This document shows, piece after piece, positions 1-10,052 of a DNA stretch of 64,000 bases (within the stretch, counting starts at the first letter, position 1; each line of letters starts with the position of its first letter). The notes below the pieces were generated by a model. The model had not been told where the DNA came from and did no database searches. It saw only the letters and a list, made by a program, of their open reading frames with translations. The DNA lies in the NCBI GenBank assembly GCA_023014485.1, contig JAJOZX010005805.1, positions 186,001 through 250,000 on the forward strand, in the 5' to 3' direction. The stretch is from Bathynomus jamesi (lineage: Eukaryota > Arthropoda > Malacostraca > Isopoda > Cirolanidae). A program made the position numbers and the translations under genes.

Positions 1-185
1 CGTGGAGCTTTATAAAGTCTGAGGTTTACAAAACGAGTTACAGACCTGCAGGATCTGCGAACCCGCATTGTCGCGGCAGTCTCTAAAATATCCCGAGAGA
101 TTCTTCAGAATGTGTTGCGCAAAATGCAGTGGACAGATTTGAGATTTGCAGAGACCCTGATGGTGCTCACGTCGAATCTTAGATC
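1..185 (+). pseudogene. Tc1/mariner-type transposase C-terminal relic
   Basis: The left edge encodes the C-terminal end of a DDE transposase in two frames. A first piece reads WSFIKSEVYK and, after a frame change, a second reads VTDLQDLRTRIVAAVSKI followed by REILQNVLRKMQW and a degenerate DGAHVES-like end. This layout (a W-x-F-IK block, then an L-x-x-RI-x-x-A helix and a final G-A-H-V-E motif) is usual for the last part of DDE_3/Tc1-mariner transposases. The frame change and the lack of a catalytic core show it is dead. The rest of the element lies beyond the window. Confidence 0.6.
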
Positions 186-279
186 TAAGCTTGATAAATA
201 AATGTATCTGTAATTACGGTATTTTACTACATTTTTATCCTAAAATACTATTATTTCAGCCAAATAGGGATTTTGGACC

Positions 280-283
<4 letters not shown>

Positions 284-322
<39 letters not shown>
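284..322. repeat. (TA)n microsatellite
   Basis: About 38 bp of uninterrupted TA. Similar TA runs lie at 502-527, 1801-1862, 3790-3815 and 4080-4114 and border several of the transposons here. Confidence 0.9.
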
Positions 323-324
<2 letters not shown>

Positions 325-510
325 GATGAATTTCACACTTGAACACGTGAAACAAATGGGTGATTCAAACCACAATGAAAATGAAAAAAAATGACCAAGG
401 TCTTTCGTGTATTCAACCGTATACCTCGTCAGGGAATTCCCTGACGAGGGATGAATTTCAGTTACACACGTGAAATGAATGAATGATGGGTTTGCTGCAT
501 CATATATATA
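323..510. repeat. Palindromic PLE-type terminal fragment with hammerhead-like core
   Basis: Two related blocks (GATGAATTTCAC... and GATGAATTTCAG..., each with a CACGTGAAA box) flank a perfect 26-bp palindrome at 424-449 centred on GGAATTCC. Read on the minus strand, the palindrome leads into CTGACGAGGTATAC, then a short self-complementary stretch ending CACGAAAGACC. This has the CUGANGA ... GAAA order of a hammerhead ribozyme core. Similar CACGTGAAA/ATGAATAAA boxes occur at the PLE ends at 3740-3795 and 44885-44940, so I read this as a PLE terminal-repeat remnant. The ribozyme reading is tentative because the stem III closing pair is not canonical. Confidence 0.4.
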
Positions 511-527
511 TATAATATATATATATA

Positions 528-1798
528 CAAGGGTGGGCGGAAAGTAGCTCCCTAATTTAAATTACATATAAATTGTGATTGTATTGTTATATTGTTATGG
601 TGTGTTCTCTAAAGTGGTACAATTGTAACGGTAATCTTTTTTTCTCTAAAGTGTTCTCTTTGTGTTCTCTAAAGTGGTACAATTGTAACGTTCATTTTTT
701 TTTCATTTCAGATTGAAGGGTAACATGGCTGAGCGTTTAACACTGCAGGAGCGTGCCCAGTTGGCGGCACGGTACGAAGTTTGGCAATCTGTCGTTCGAG
801 TTCAAAGATGGTGGCGGGCCATTCACGGACCACGTGCCCAAGTGGACCCGAAAACAATCAAGAACTGCCACTCGAAGCTCATGACCACGGGCTCTGTGGC
901 AGATGTTCGAAGATGTGGTCGCCCTTCGACATCCAGGGCCCAGGGCACAGTGCGAACTGTGCTGAAGAAGGAGCTGAACTGGCGTGCGTGGAAGCCGCAT
1001 TACTGCCAATCTCTCTCGGACGAGGACTGCGACATTCGCATGGAGTTCGGGGAAATCATGCTGGCTTGGCATGAAGACTGGCCCCATCTCTTCCGCAACA
1101 TCCTCTGGAGCGACGAGGCGGTGTTCCACGTCGGAGGCTTTGTCAACCGCCACAATTGCCACTACTGGGCAGGAGAGGATCCCATGGTTACCGCTGAAAA
1201 ACGGCAGAATCGGTTCAGTGTAACGGTGTGGTGTGGTATGACCTCAGATCAGGTTGTGGGCCCGTTCCTTCTGCGCAACACCATGAATGCTGAGCGGTAC
1301 CTTGCTATGTTGCGAAACGAGGTCTGGCGGTTGTCAGCACATGGGAGAACATCGACGATCTGATATTTATGCAAGATGGCGCCCCTCCGCACTTCGCTCT
1401 TGTTGTCCGTGAGTGGCTGGATGCCCACTTCCCTGGGCGTTGGATGGGTCGTCGTGGTCCACATCAATGGCCAGCCAGGAGCCCCGACTTGACACCGTGC
1501 GACTTCTTTCTTTGGGGGTGGGTAAAGGAAGAAGTCTACCGCACCAAACCGAGGACATTGGAAGAACTGGAGGACCGAATTCGGGAAGTCATGTCCTCCA
1601 TCTCGCCGGAGTTCCTGCTAAAGTCAGTGGACGCCATTCCTGGGCGGCTCCAGAAGCTGGTGGAAAGAGTTGGAGCCCACATTGAATTTTAGAGAAAACC
1701 TACCATGTATGCCTACCTTTTCATATTTCTTCTGAAATAAATGGATAATATACATATTTTTTTACCAATCCAAAATAGGGAGCTACTTTCCGCCCACC

Positions 1799-1801
<3 letters not shown>
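528..1801 (+). mobile_element. Tc1/mariner-superfamily DNA transposon with terminal inverted repeats
   Basis: The element is bounded by matching inverted ends: AGGGTGGGCGGAAAGTAGCT from about 530, and its reverse complement ending CCACCCT at 1800. Each end is about 26 bp, with one extra A on the left. Both ends sit in (TA)n tracts, consistent with TA target-site use. It carries one transposase gene in the + direction. Length about 1.27 kb is normal for the superfamily. The well matched TIRs suggest fairly recent insertion, although the transposase is broken. Confidence 0.85.
725..1692 (+). pseudogene. Tc1/mariner (DDE_3-like) transposase, frameshifted
   Basis: Starts at the ATG of MAERLTLQERAQLAARYE, a helix-turn-helix DNA-binding domain (first ~75 residues, ending in the GRPSTS linker). 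It goes on to the catalytic region with NILWSDEAVFHVGG (first Asp), IFMQDGAPPHFAL (second Asp) and ARSPDLTPCDFFLWG (third acidic position, DD34D-like spacing). The end, RLQKLVERVGAHIEF, runs to a stop inside the right arm. The reading frame breaks once near 1335-1369, so residues to about 212 and the last 107 are in different frames. The linker between the HTH and the catalytic core (about 955-1000) looks shortened. Enzyme role: cut-and-paste of its own element. Not expected to be functional. Confidence 0.85.

Positions 1802-1861
<60 letters not shown>
1801..1861. repeat. (TA)n microsatellite between two transposons
   Basis: A pure TA run of about 60 bp lies between the right end of the DNA transposon and the start of the PLE inverted duplication. 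Confidence 0.95.
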
Positions 1862-1866
<5 letters not shown>

Positions 1867-2369
1867 AATAAACCACGAAGGAAAGGAAACACAAAATGGT
1901 GCTCAAGCGCTTTCGTCTAATGACATCCTCAGGAACACTGAAGTACATAAAAGGTTAAGCCTATATATAGGTTACAGAAAGAAAAAAAGAAAATAAATAA
2001 CATACATACACCACACACACACACATATATATATATACATACATATCTATATATACAAATACATACACACACATACATACATATATATACAATAAACAGA
2101 GAAGTAAAAATAATAAAAAATTATAAAAAAATTAAAAATTAAAACCTTAAAAGATTACCAGTGAGGCGTACAGATTTTGTAAGGAAAAATATCGATTTTT
2201 AGCACAAGATCAAATGGATTATAAAAATAAGTTCAAATGGATTATAAAAATACAAATTTATACTGTCCGGGTTTTAACACAATGCTGCCTATGGTCAGGT
2301 TTCGATATATATAAAAAAATAATAAAAAAATAAAATGCAAATTAAAAGTTAATAAAGTAGAAAACAAGT

Positions 2370-2796
2370 TTACCAAAGATTTAATGTTTTACACTTCTTA
2401 TCTATATCTGTTTTAAAGGAATTCAACATAACAGGATCGAGTTGAAAAAGACCTTTGCTTATGTTGAAGTTATTTGAAAGTTGGATAATGGCAGACTCAA
2501 GAATATTTCTATTAACAATGTTGCTTGAATGGAATAAAACTGAAGCATTATTCCAATCAATACAGTGGGCTAACTCTGACAAATGGACAAAAAGGGCACT
2601 GGACAACTGTCCTGTTCTAACGGAATATTGATGCTGTTTTATACGTATGTGCAAATCCTTTCCCGTCTGACCTATATAAAAGGAATCACATTGTTTACAA
2701 CCAATTTTGTAGATAATGCCTGAATTATTGGTAGGGCTATTTTTTACTATGATATTTTTCACAATATTGTTATATGAAAATACTACATTAATATCC
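2370..2796 (-). pseudogene. PLE GIY-YIG endonuclease C-terminal segment (left arm)
   Basis: About 140 codons in the minus direction. The hallmark GIIYKIGCKQCDSFYIGQT is followed by a basic stretch ending in a conserved H (RIKQHQYSVRTGQ) and a C-terminal tail that ends KKCKTLNLW and stops. The CxxC inside the GIY-YIG motif (KIGCKQCDSFYIG) is typical of Penelope-like elements. The reverse transcriptase domain that should precede it is absent, as the copy starts at the palindrome centre. The frame in this arm is uninterrupted. Confidence 0.8.
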
Positions 2797-2840
2797 AAAA
2801 GTTTAAGTACATTAGCAATGCCTAAAAAGCCGGGAAAAAT

Positions 2841-3264
2841 GGATATTAATGTAGTATTTTCATATAACAATATTGTGAAAAATATCATAGTAAAAATAGC
2901 CCTACCAATAATTCAGGCATTATCTACAAAATTGGTTGTAAACAATGTGATTCCTTTTACATAGGTCAGACGGGAAAGGATTTGCACATACGTATAAAAC
3001 AGCATCAATATTCCGTTAGAACAGGACAGTTGTCCAGTGCCCTTTTTGTCCATTTGTCAGAGTTAGCCCACTGTATTGATTGGAATAATGCTTCAGTTTT
3101 ATTCCATTCAAGCAACATTGTTAATAGAAATATTTGAGTCTGCCATTATCCAACTTTCAAATAACTTCAACATAAGCAAAGGTCTTTTTCAACTCGATCC
3201 TGTTATGTTGAATTCCTTTAAAACAGATATAGATAAGAAGTGTAAAACATTAAATCTTTGGTAA
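2841..3264 (+). pseudogene. PLE GIY-YIG endonuclease C-terminal segment (right arm), frameshifted
   Basis: This is the mirror copy of the segment in the left arm. It encodes the same GIY-YIG block but with small indels: the frame changes around 2925-2935 and again near 3130, where an in-frame stop interrupts the part before SAIIQLSNNFNIS. The last 50 residues, ending KKCKTLNLW, are the same as in the left arm. The differences show the two arms have drifted since the duplication. Confidence 0.75.
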
Positions 3265-4077
3265 ACTTGTTTTCTACTTTATTAACTTTTAATTTGCATT
3301 TTATTTTTTTATTATTTTTTTATATATATCGAAACCTGACCATAGGCAGCATTGTGTTAAAACCCGGACAGTATAAATTTGTATTTTTATAATCCATTTG
3401 ATCTTGTGCTAAAAATCGATATTTTTCCTTACAAAATCTGTACGCCTCACTGGTAATCTTTTAAGGTTTTAATTTTTAATTTTTTTTATAATTTTTTATT
3501 ATTTTTACTTCTCTGTTTATTGTATATGTATGTATGTGTGTATGTATTTGTATATATAGATATGTATGTATATATATATATATATATGTGTGTGTGGTGT
3601 GTGTGTATGTATGTTATTTATTTCTTTTTTTCTTTCTGTAACCTATATATAGGCTTAACCTTTTATGTACTTCAGTGTTCCTGAGGATGTCATTAGACGA
3701 AAGCGCTTGAGCACCATTTTGTGTTTCCTTTCCTTCGTGGTTTTATTCATCATAAATATTTTTCACGTGTTACCCTCGTGAAATAATTTTCATATATATA
3801 TATATATATATATATAACACGCAGAGCTAGACGTAAAGATGGCTGTGCTATATACTGTATGTACACGACTAACACGAGTCATATGACAGCTTCGTGGAAC
3901 TCCTAACAGTGAAAATAGAAAAACTAAACTTGATACTGATATAGTCTATAGACTTCCAAACACCAACTGAAAAATTCTCAGAAACCTATTGGTTTGTAAA
4001 CTCCATTCTCCATATTATAATCTGCGGAGACTTTAATTTCCCATTTATAAAATACGAAAAAGGCGGGTAGGAATAAA

Positions 4078-4116
<39 letters not shown>

Positions 4117-4830
4117 TGTACACACACCAGGAGCAAGCAAAAATGTTGACTGCTCTCACAAACGAGTTTGTTGACAGGAGATAACAGGAAATATAAAAAA
4201 TAACTGCCTAGATCTGGTATTCACGAATAACACGAACTTGATTGCTGATATAAAAATAACTACAACATAATCGAGATATCAATAAATATGGCGACAACAT
4301 TAAAAGACAATACACATATCGAAGAAGGAAGCAAATTTGGGACTTTAATTTACTCTCAGACTATAAATTGGGAAGCAATCGGATCACACATGGCCCAAAT
4401 AGAGTAGAGAACACTTTTAGAGAATAAAATAAATGAAGAAATGCTGACAACCTTGGAAGAAGAGACTCTAGGAATTTTAGAAAAATATGCTCCGACAGCA
4501 CAGCCAAAAGGAAACAGGAACTGGTTCGAGAGGCAAAAGAGAACAATATTCCGCAAAAGTAAGAGTAGCGGTGAGGTTAGCTAATTGCAGAGACAATAAT
4601 ATCAGGAAAGTAATACAAGAAAAACTGGAGAGTATCGATAGGAAAATATAAACCCTGATTCACGGCCATACTGAGAGGGAAGAGGAAAAGGCGATAGTAG
4701 TAAAGGAAAATCGAAAATACTCCTATAGCTATGCGAAAAGGAAAACAAAAACGCGCGCCACTATCGGGCCCCTAAAGAAAGGAAATGAACTAATCAACGA
4801 TCTAAAAGAAATATCTGAAAAAATGAGAGC

Positions 4831-5155
4831 CCATTCTCTACATGATTGCCATTTCTTTGTAAAAACACACGGATGCGTCTCTCCCACTCATGGTGAACTC
4901 GTGTTAACACATTTGGTGTTATGGACGTAATGTACCAGGAAAAGATACAGAACATGGATCGCCTAAAGGAACGCATTCGAAGTGCAATTACGTCCATAAC
5001 ACCAAATGTGTTAACACGAGTTCACCATGAGTGGGAGAGACGCATCTGTGTGTTTACAAAGAAATGGCAATCATGTAGAGAATGTTTTGTAAATAAAGTT
5101 ACATTTTGCTAAAAAGTGCTAATTTTCCCTATGTATGGAGACTTTTGGGACACCC
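4831..5155. mobile_element. Inverted-duplicated Tc1/mariner 3' end inserted in LINE-D
   Basis: Arms of about 90 bp at 4838-4926 and 4990-5084 are inverted copies around a ~63-bp spacer. The right arm with the spacer encodes a transposase C-terminus: MDRLKERIRSAITSITPNVL then RVHHEWERRI. After it come a short 3' UTR and a terminal repeat at 5116-5158 (CTATGTATGGAGACTTTTGG then GACACCCTGTA), a mariner/Tc1-type end. Copy B of the LINE lacks this segment, so it is an insertion. Confidence 0.6.
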
Positions 5156-5703
5156 TGTAGTTGCCTATATATCTATAACATATATCGCCAAGCCTAGTGA
5201 TAAGTCTAAATACAAAATTGCGTATGACACTGGCACAGTTAGGCACCTTATTCACTACAAACAGCATACTGGCACAAGAAAGAACATAGAGCGATACTTG
5301 ACATAGTGTCATTGACGTCCCACCTCACCGAAATATTTGAAAGAAAAGTCAGAGAAAATCTGACTTCTTGGAGACACTGGAAAGATTCAACGAAAATCAG
5401 CACGGATTCCGATCAGAAGATCATGCTCTATCACAACTTATAGAGCATTATAACAATATCCTAGATGCACTTGAAGGCAATAAAAACTAAGATGTCGTAT
5501 GCACGGATTTTGCTAAAGCTTTTGACAAATGTAATCATGGTATAATAGCACATAAAATGAAACATATGGGAATAACAGGCAAAGTGGGAAAATGGATCTA
5601 CAACCTCCTCGGAGAACGTCTACAGGTCGAAATTCAAGGTATATCATCATCAGAATAGGAAGTACGCAGCTCGGTACCACTGGCCCCACTCCTGTTCATT
5701 ATC

Positions 5704-6570
5704 ATGCTAACAGACATGGACAGTGAAGTAAACACCAATAGTATAGTAACATCCTTTGCAGATGATACAAAGATCAGCAGAAAAATCAGCGATGTAAAAG
5801 AGGTGGAGGCCTTGCAGAGGGACACGAACAAAATATACCAATGGTCAGAAGACATGACATTTAACACCGAGAAATTTCAGCTCTTGAGATATGGTAGAAA
5901 TGATGAACTTAGACAGCATATTATGCTCCAGATAGACAGGAAATTCAGGAAAGCGATCGATTTGGGGGTTATAATGATCGATGATGCGAAATTCGAGACA
6001 CAAAATCAGATAGTGATAAACAAAGCAAAAAGATTCGCGGGACAGGTACTAAGAACATTCAAAAGAAGGGACAAGACAGTAATGATTCCCCTGCTGAGAA
6101 TACTGATCATACCAAAACTTGAATACTGCTCAGTTTTGACGTCCCCATATAAAAAGGAAGAAATTAATAAACTAGAAGAAACGCGCGCACATTTCACAGC
6201 CAAGATCGATGGCTGCAAAGAACTCAACTACTGGGAATGACTTCGTAAACTAAATCTGTACTCCCTGGAAAGAAGACGAGAGAGGTACACCATAATTTAC
6301 ATATGGAAAATGATCGAAAAACTGGTACCAAACCTTAAACTAAACCTAATTACCATCCAAACAACGCTTGAAAATAGGAAAGGTAGAATATGTAGTGTTC
6401 CCAAATTAAAGGCCCGGCAAAGGACATCTTCAACACTGAAGAAAAATAGCTTGGTTGTCAGAGGGCCAAGACACTTTAACCAGCTTCCAAAGAACCTCAG
6501 GAACGTTACAGGGGTGAAGGTTGAAGTCTTCAAAAGAAGACAATGCCTGGCTCAGGTTGGTACCAGATGA
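5704..6570 (+). pseudogene. LINE-D reverse transcriptase C-terminal half
   Basis: The longest open stretch (5704-6240, 178 codons) contains SFADDTKISRKI (catalytic Asp pair), YQWSEDMTFNTEKFQLL, RKAIDLGVIMID and the LRTFKRRDKTVMIPLLRIL thumb region. A stop (TGA) at 6238 separates it from the last part, which reads FNQLPKNLRNVTGVKVEVFK, the usual CR1/Jockey C-terminal W/F-N-x-LP-x-x-V motif. Upstream RT motifs are present but in other frames, so no full-length protein can be made. Confidence 0.75.
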
Positions 6571-6764
6571 GCCAGGTACACCCGGCTCATGTGCGTTGAA
6601 GAGAGCAACAGAGCAAGTCGCTCCTCCTCCAAGCCAGGCCTAGAGGTGGGGCCACCAGCTTGACCTTCGTGTGAAGGAGACCAACGCATGGAACTGCAAC
6701 GAGGTTAATGAGGTGTATATTATATATAGTTACGATAGAAGTTATCTTCTGGAATCTTATCCTC

Positions 6765-8811
6765 AATAGAAATATAAAGACAAGAGATACGACTCTCAAC
6801 ATTTATTGGCCAAACGTTTCGGTCCACTCAGGGGCCATCTTCAGTGATTAAATGAAAGTATCAAAACAAAAAAAAAAATCAATAATATAACTAAAGAAAC
6901 AAAAGTAAAAAAAAAGTAAGATAAATACACTGTACATAGGTAATAAAACCTAATACAATAAGCAAAATAGTTAAAAAATAGCTTAAATTTTTTTTCTGGA
7001 TTATAAGCCAATAAAACAATAAAAGTCAAACCCATTAAAAATAAAACACCAGAATAAACTAAAATTTAAAAGGATTAACCTGGATGGTAAGAGTTGCAAA
7101 TGACAACTGGAGAGAAAGGAAAGGAGTAAGAACCTAAATTAGTGAGTGAGTGAGTTGTGTTGAAAAGGTGTTGGTTGGTTGATTTAAGAAGTATGTAATT
7201 TTATCGTGGAAAGGCTGTCGTTTAATTCTGCATTTAATTTCCTGATAAAGAGTGATTCTAAATTTTTTAGATCAAGCGAATTAGAAGCAAACAAAATCGT
7301 AAAGGAGTCCTGGGGGCACGAGTGGTCATGGGTCTCTGAATGCTGCCGAATAGCAGAGGATTCGGGAAGTGAAAAGAGGACGAGAAGTTCGATAAGAGAC
7401 CCAAATGCTTCGAAATACTAAGTTTTAACTGCAGGGCAGTCTGCCCTACATAGCGACTTTAGCAGGTCGCACATGTATATAGATAAATTACATTAATAAT
7501 AAGCATCCTAATATTAAATTCTCTATGGAAGTAGAACAACACAATAAAATTTCGTTTCTTGATGTTACCATAAATAAACATAGTACAGGCTTCTCAACAC
7601 AAACAAGTATACAGAAAACCAACTACCACTCAACTTGGGACTCATTTTTTTCAGTAATATCCCACTTAGTTTTAAACTAGCTATAGCCTATCACCTCTGT
7701 TCAAGTTGGTCTTCATTTAACTCAGAAATTCAGTATCTTAACCTTACATGGGCAACTGCTACAAATTTCTAACCTTTCATATACACGCATTTATAACTTA
7801 ACCCTACAGAAAATTCTGTCCATAGAGGGTTAAGAGATTTTTTAATGATAATTTTTATTGCCCTTCAACTATTGAGACATTAATTTCAAAACTTTTAAAT
7901 AACTTATATTCGCCCAAAATAATTCAGTCCACGGTTTCGAAACAGAAGGTTTATCTTAACCCTAAAAGGACGACCGCTATATATTGGTAACCTTTCAAAT
8001 AAACGCATTCATAACTTAACTCTACAAACAATTCCGGCGTTAAAGGGTTAAGCTTCCTTTTTTAAACCAACTAACTTTCCAACTTAATGAAAGGTGTCCA
8101 CTCTATTTAGGACAGACACTTCCCTCAATGCGATTTCATAATTATTAATTCCAATCCTAATTCACTGCAATCCTTTTATCGCCATAAAGATCAACTACCC
8201 GTGCTTTTGAGATCCTTTGTAATTTATTTATATACATGTGTAACCTGCCAAAGTCGCTATGTAGGGCAGACTGCTAGCAGTTAAAACTTAGGATTTCGAA
8301 GCATTTGGGTCTTTATTATCGAACTTCTCGCCCTCTTTTCACTTCCCGAATCCTCTGCTATTCGGCAGCATTCAGAGACCCATGACCACCCGTACCCCTA
8401 GGACTCCTTTACGATTTTGTCGTCTGCTTCTAATTCGCTCAATCTCAAAATTTTAGAATCTCTCTCTATCAGGAAATTAAATGCAGAATTAAACGACAAC
8501 CTTTCCTCGATAAAATTACATACTACTTAAATCAACCAACCAACACCTTTTCAACACAACTAACTCACTAATTTAGGTTCTTACTCCTTTCCTTTCTCTC
8601 CAGTTGTCATTTGCAACTCTTACCATCCAGGTTAATCTTTTTAAATTTTAGTTTATTCTGTTGGTTTATTTTTAATGGGTTTGACTGTGTTGTTGTTGTT
8701 GGCTTATAAGCCAGTTTTTTTTTTTTTTTGTCACTGAAGATGGCCCCTGAGTGAACCGAAACGTTTGGCCAATAAGTGTTGAGAGTCGTGTCTCTTATTC
8801 CTATTGATTTT
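6765..8811. mobile_element. Second Penelope-like element with large inverted duplication
   Basis: Left arm 6765-7491 and right arm 8219-8811 are inverted copies. The left arm carries about 130 extra bases, mostly an A/T-rich insertion near 6850-7050. They flank a ~727-bp spacer in + orientation that encodes PLE reverse transcriptase thumb: HPNIKFSMEVEQHNKISFLD then VTINKHSTGFSTQ and IYRKPTTTQLG, before stops. The right arm continues with TCVTCQSRYVGQT (GIY-YIG core) and LRISKHLGL-like text. Both arms end with CTGAAGATGGCCCCTGAGTG followed by AACCGAAACGTTTGGCC, a CUGANGA...CGAAAC hammerhead-like block found at the ends of PLEs. Confidence 0.7.
7495..8330 (+). pseudogene. PLE reverse transcriptase / GIY-YIG remnant
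   Basis: Coding remains run from about 7495 (HPNIKFSMEVEQ) to 8330 with many stops and frame changes. The FLDV...YRKPT...LGTH order is the conserved thumb region of Penelope RTs. TCVTCQSRYVGQT at about 8236 is the start of the GIY-YIG nuclease. The piece lacks the RT palm upstream, so it is a 5'-truncated insertion. No protein is expected. Confidence 0.65.
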
Positions 8812-8871
8812 ATATATATATATATATATATATAATACACACACACACACACACACACACACACGCCTACA
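8811..8871. repeat. (TA)n plus (CA)n compound microsatellite
   Basis: A TA run (8811-8833) is followed by about 15 CA units (8836-8864), directly at the 3' end of the second PLE. Confidence 0.9.
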
Positions 8872-10035
8872 CACACAAAGGTTGACAAAAGTAAATAGTG
8901 AATAATTGCCCTTAAGAAGAAATGGCAAAGCTCATCAATGTAATACCAAAATGTGTGTTGCCTTTCCATAATAGAAAGGGGAAAGCAACACCATTCTAAA
9001 TATATTGATTCAATAACTTATTTTATTATTTATTGACTTTTATCATCAAGTCAAAAACTCGAGACACTGAAATAAATGGTAAGCTTTCATTGGTTTAAAA
9101 TTTTTGTTAAATTTTCGTATTAGGTTATTTGTGTTATAATGGGAGCGTGAACCGACCACATATTGGTTTTGTTTACATGTTTAATTGAAACACGTATTGT
9201 ATTTTTTTAATGTATAAGTATCGCACGCTAAGGCGGGATAAGTTCCATTTGCCTAATCTTTTATCGGGTCTGTCAAAGACATTTAGAGTCTCTCCACCCT
9301 TTCTTTTATAAAGCTAGGTCTTATAAAAATATATGATGCCTTTCCTTGCCAAATTACCCGGTTAATACGTAGTTTTGCACTCAATTTCTCAGTTGAAAGC
9401 TGCGCCCATTTCGTAGGTGATATACAAATCGTGGTGAATCTTATACCCAGGTTAAACGTACGCTAGGTTAGGTGGTAGCTCAAGATTGGTTAGCAGTTTC
9501 CCACGTCATAAACTTTCGGTCAGTCGGGTGTCATGAGCGTGGCTTTCGACTCCCCCATCCCCCATAAAAAGAAAAGCCACAACTACATATTAACCCGCTC
9601 ACGAATCGGCATATATTTGGAGTTATATTAATTGACACGTTACGGTACAGTATTTGGTTTTACAATCCAGTGTACGATATAGCTACTACATAATTATTAG
9701 ATTGTCGTGGAGAGCAGTTACTAGTTTGATAAAACTGCAATGTCCGGAACATCTATTTCCCCACGGCGGGTTGGGTGGGTATGAACTCAAAAAAGTTACC
9801 AGAGTTCGAGCAGTCAGGAAGCAGGTGGCCGGCCAAACTCGATCTGAAGCGGCTCTTGGAGTTGAACCAGGCTCTTCTTAGCTTGAGTCCAATTTTCAAT
9901 CAAACATGTCGTGGGATCTCTGCATTGTGATTAGATTAACCGATATGTAGTGTACAAGTTGAAATAAGCTCTTACGCTGTACGTCAAAATTTTAATTTTA
10001 CTTCGATTAACTAATTCACTATATTTTTTTTCCAG
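8872..10035 (+). other. Upstream flank of the glycosyltransferase gene
   Basis: No coding region or known repeat could be supported. The stretch ends in a polypyrimidine tract and AG (10024-10035, TTTTTTTTCCAG) that looks like a genuine 3' splice site. So a 5' non-coding exon and the promoter probably lie further upstream, here or beyond the PLE cluster. I could not pick a promoter. Confidence 0.4.
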
Positions 10036-10052
10036 CGTTTGCCAGATACAGG

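Larger units (their letters stand above)
1862..3752. mobile_element. Penelope-like element end, giant inverted duplication
   Basis: Two nearly identical arms, 1862-2796 and 2841-3752 (about 0.92 kb each), face each other across a 44-bp spacer. Each arm carries, from the centre outward, a GIY-YIG endonuclease coding segment, a long AT-rich 3' region with (CA)/(TA) repeats, and a terminal block CATTAGACGAAAGCGCTTGA next to ATGAATAAAACCACGAAGG. Both copies are 5'-truncated at the same point, so this is one element end duplicated in inverted orientation rather than two independent insertions. PLEs are known for inverted partial copies and for hammerhead motifs in their terminal repeats. Confidence 0.75.
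3890..6720 (+). mobile_element. LINE-D copy A: degraded non-LTR retrotransposon (EN-RT)
   Basis: A + strand LINE in several frames. An endonuclease part has IICGDFNFPFIKYE near 4020 and NCLDLVFTNN near 4210. The EN-RT linker runs 4330-4830. The RT part includes ALTSHLTEIFERKVREN near 5320, DFAKAFDKCNH near 5510, PLLFIIMLTDMDS near 5690, TSFADDTKI (FADD catalytic box) near 5755, and a thumb/C-terminal region to about 6570. A Tc1/mariner fragment interrupts it (about 4831-5155) and a (TA)n run interrupts the EN part at 4080-4114. A second copy lies at 39418-43430 and shows the uninterrupted version of several junctions. The clade is CR1/Jockey-like by motif order; I cannot fix it further. Confidence 0.75.
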
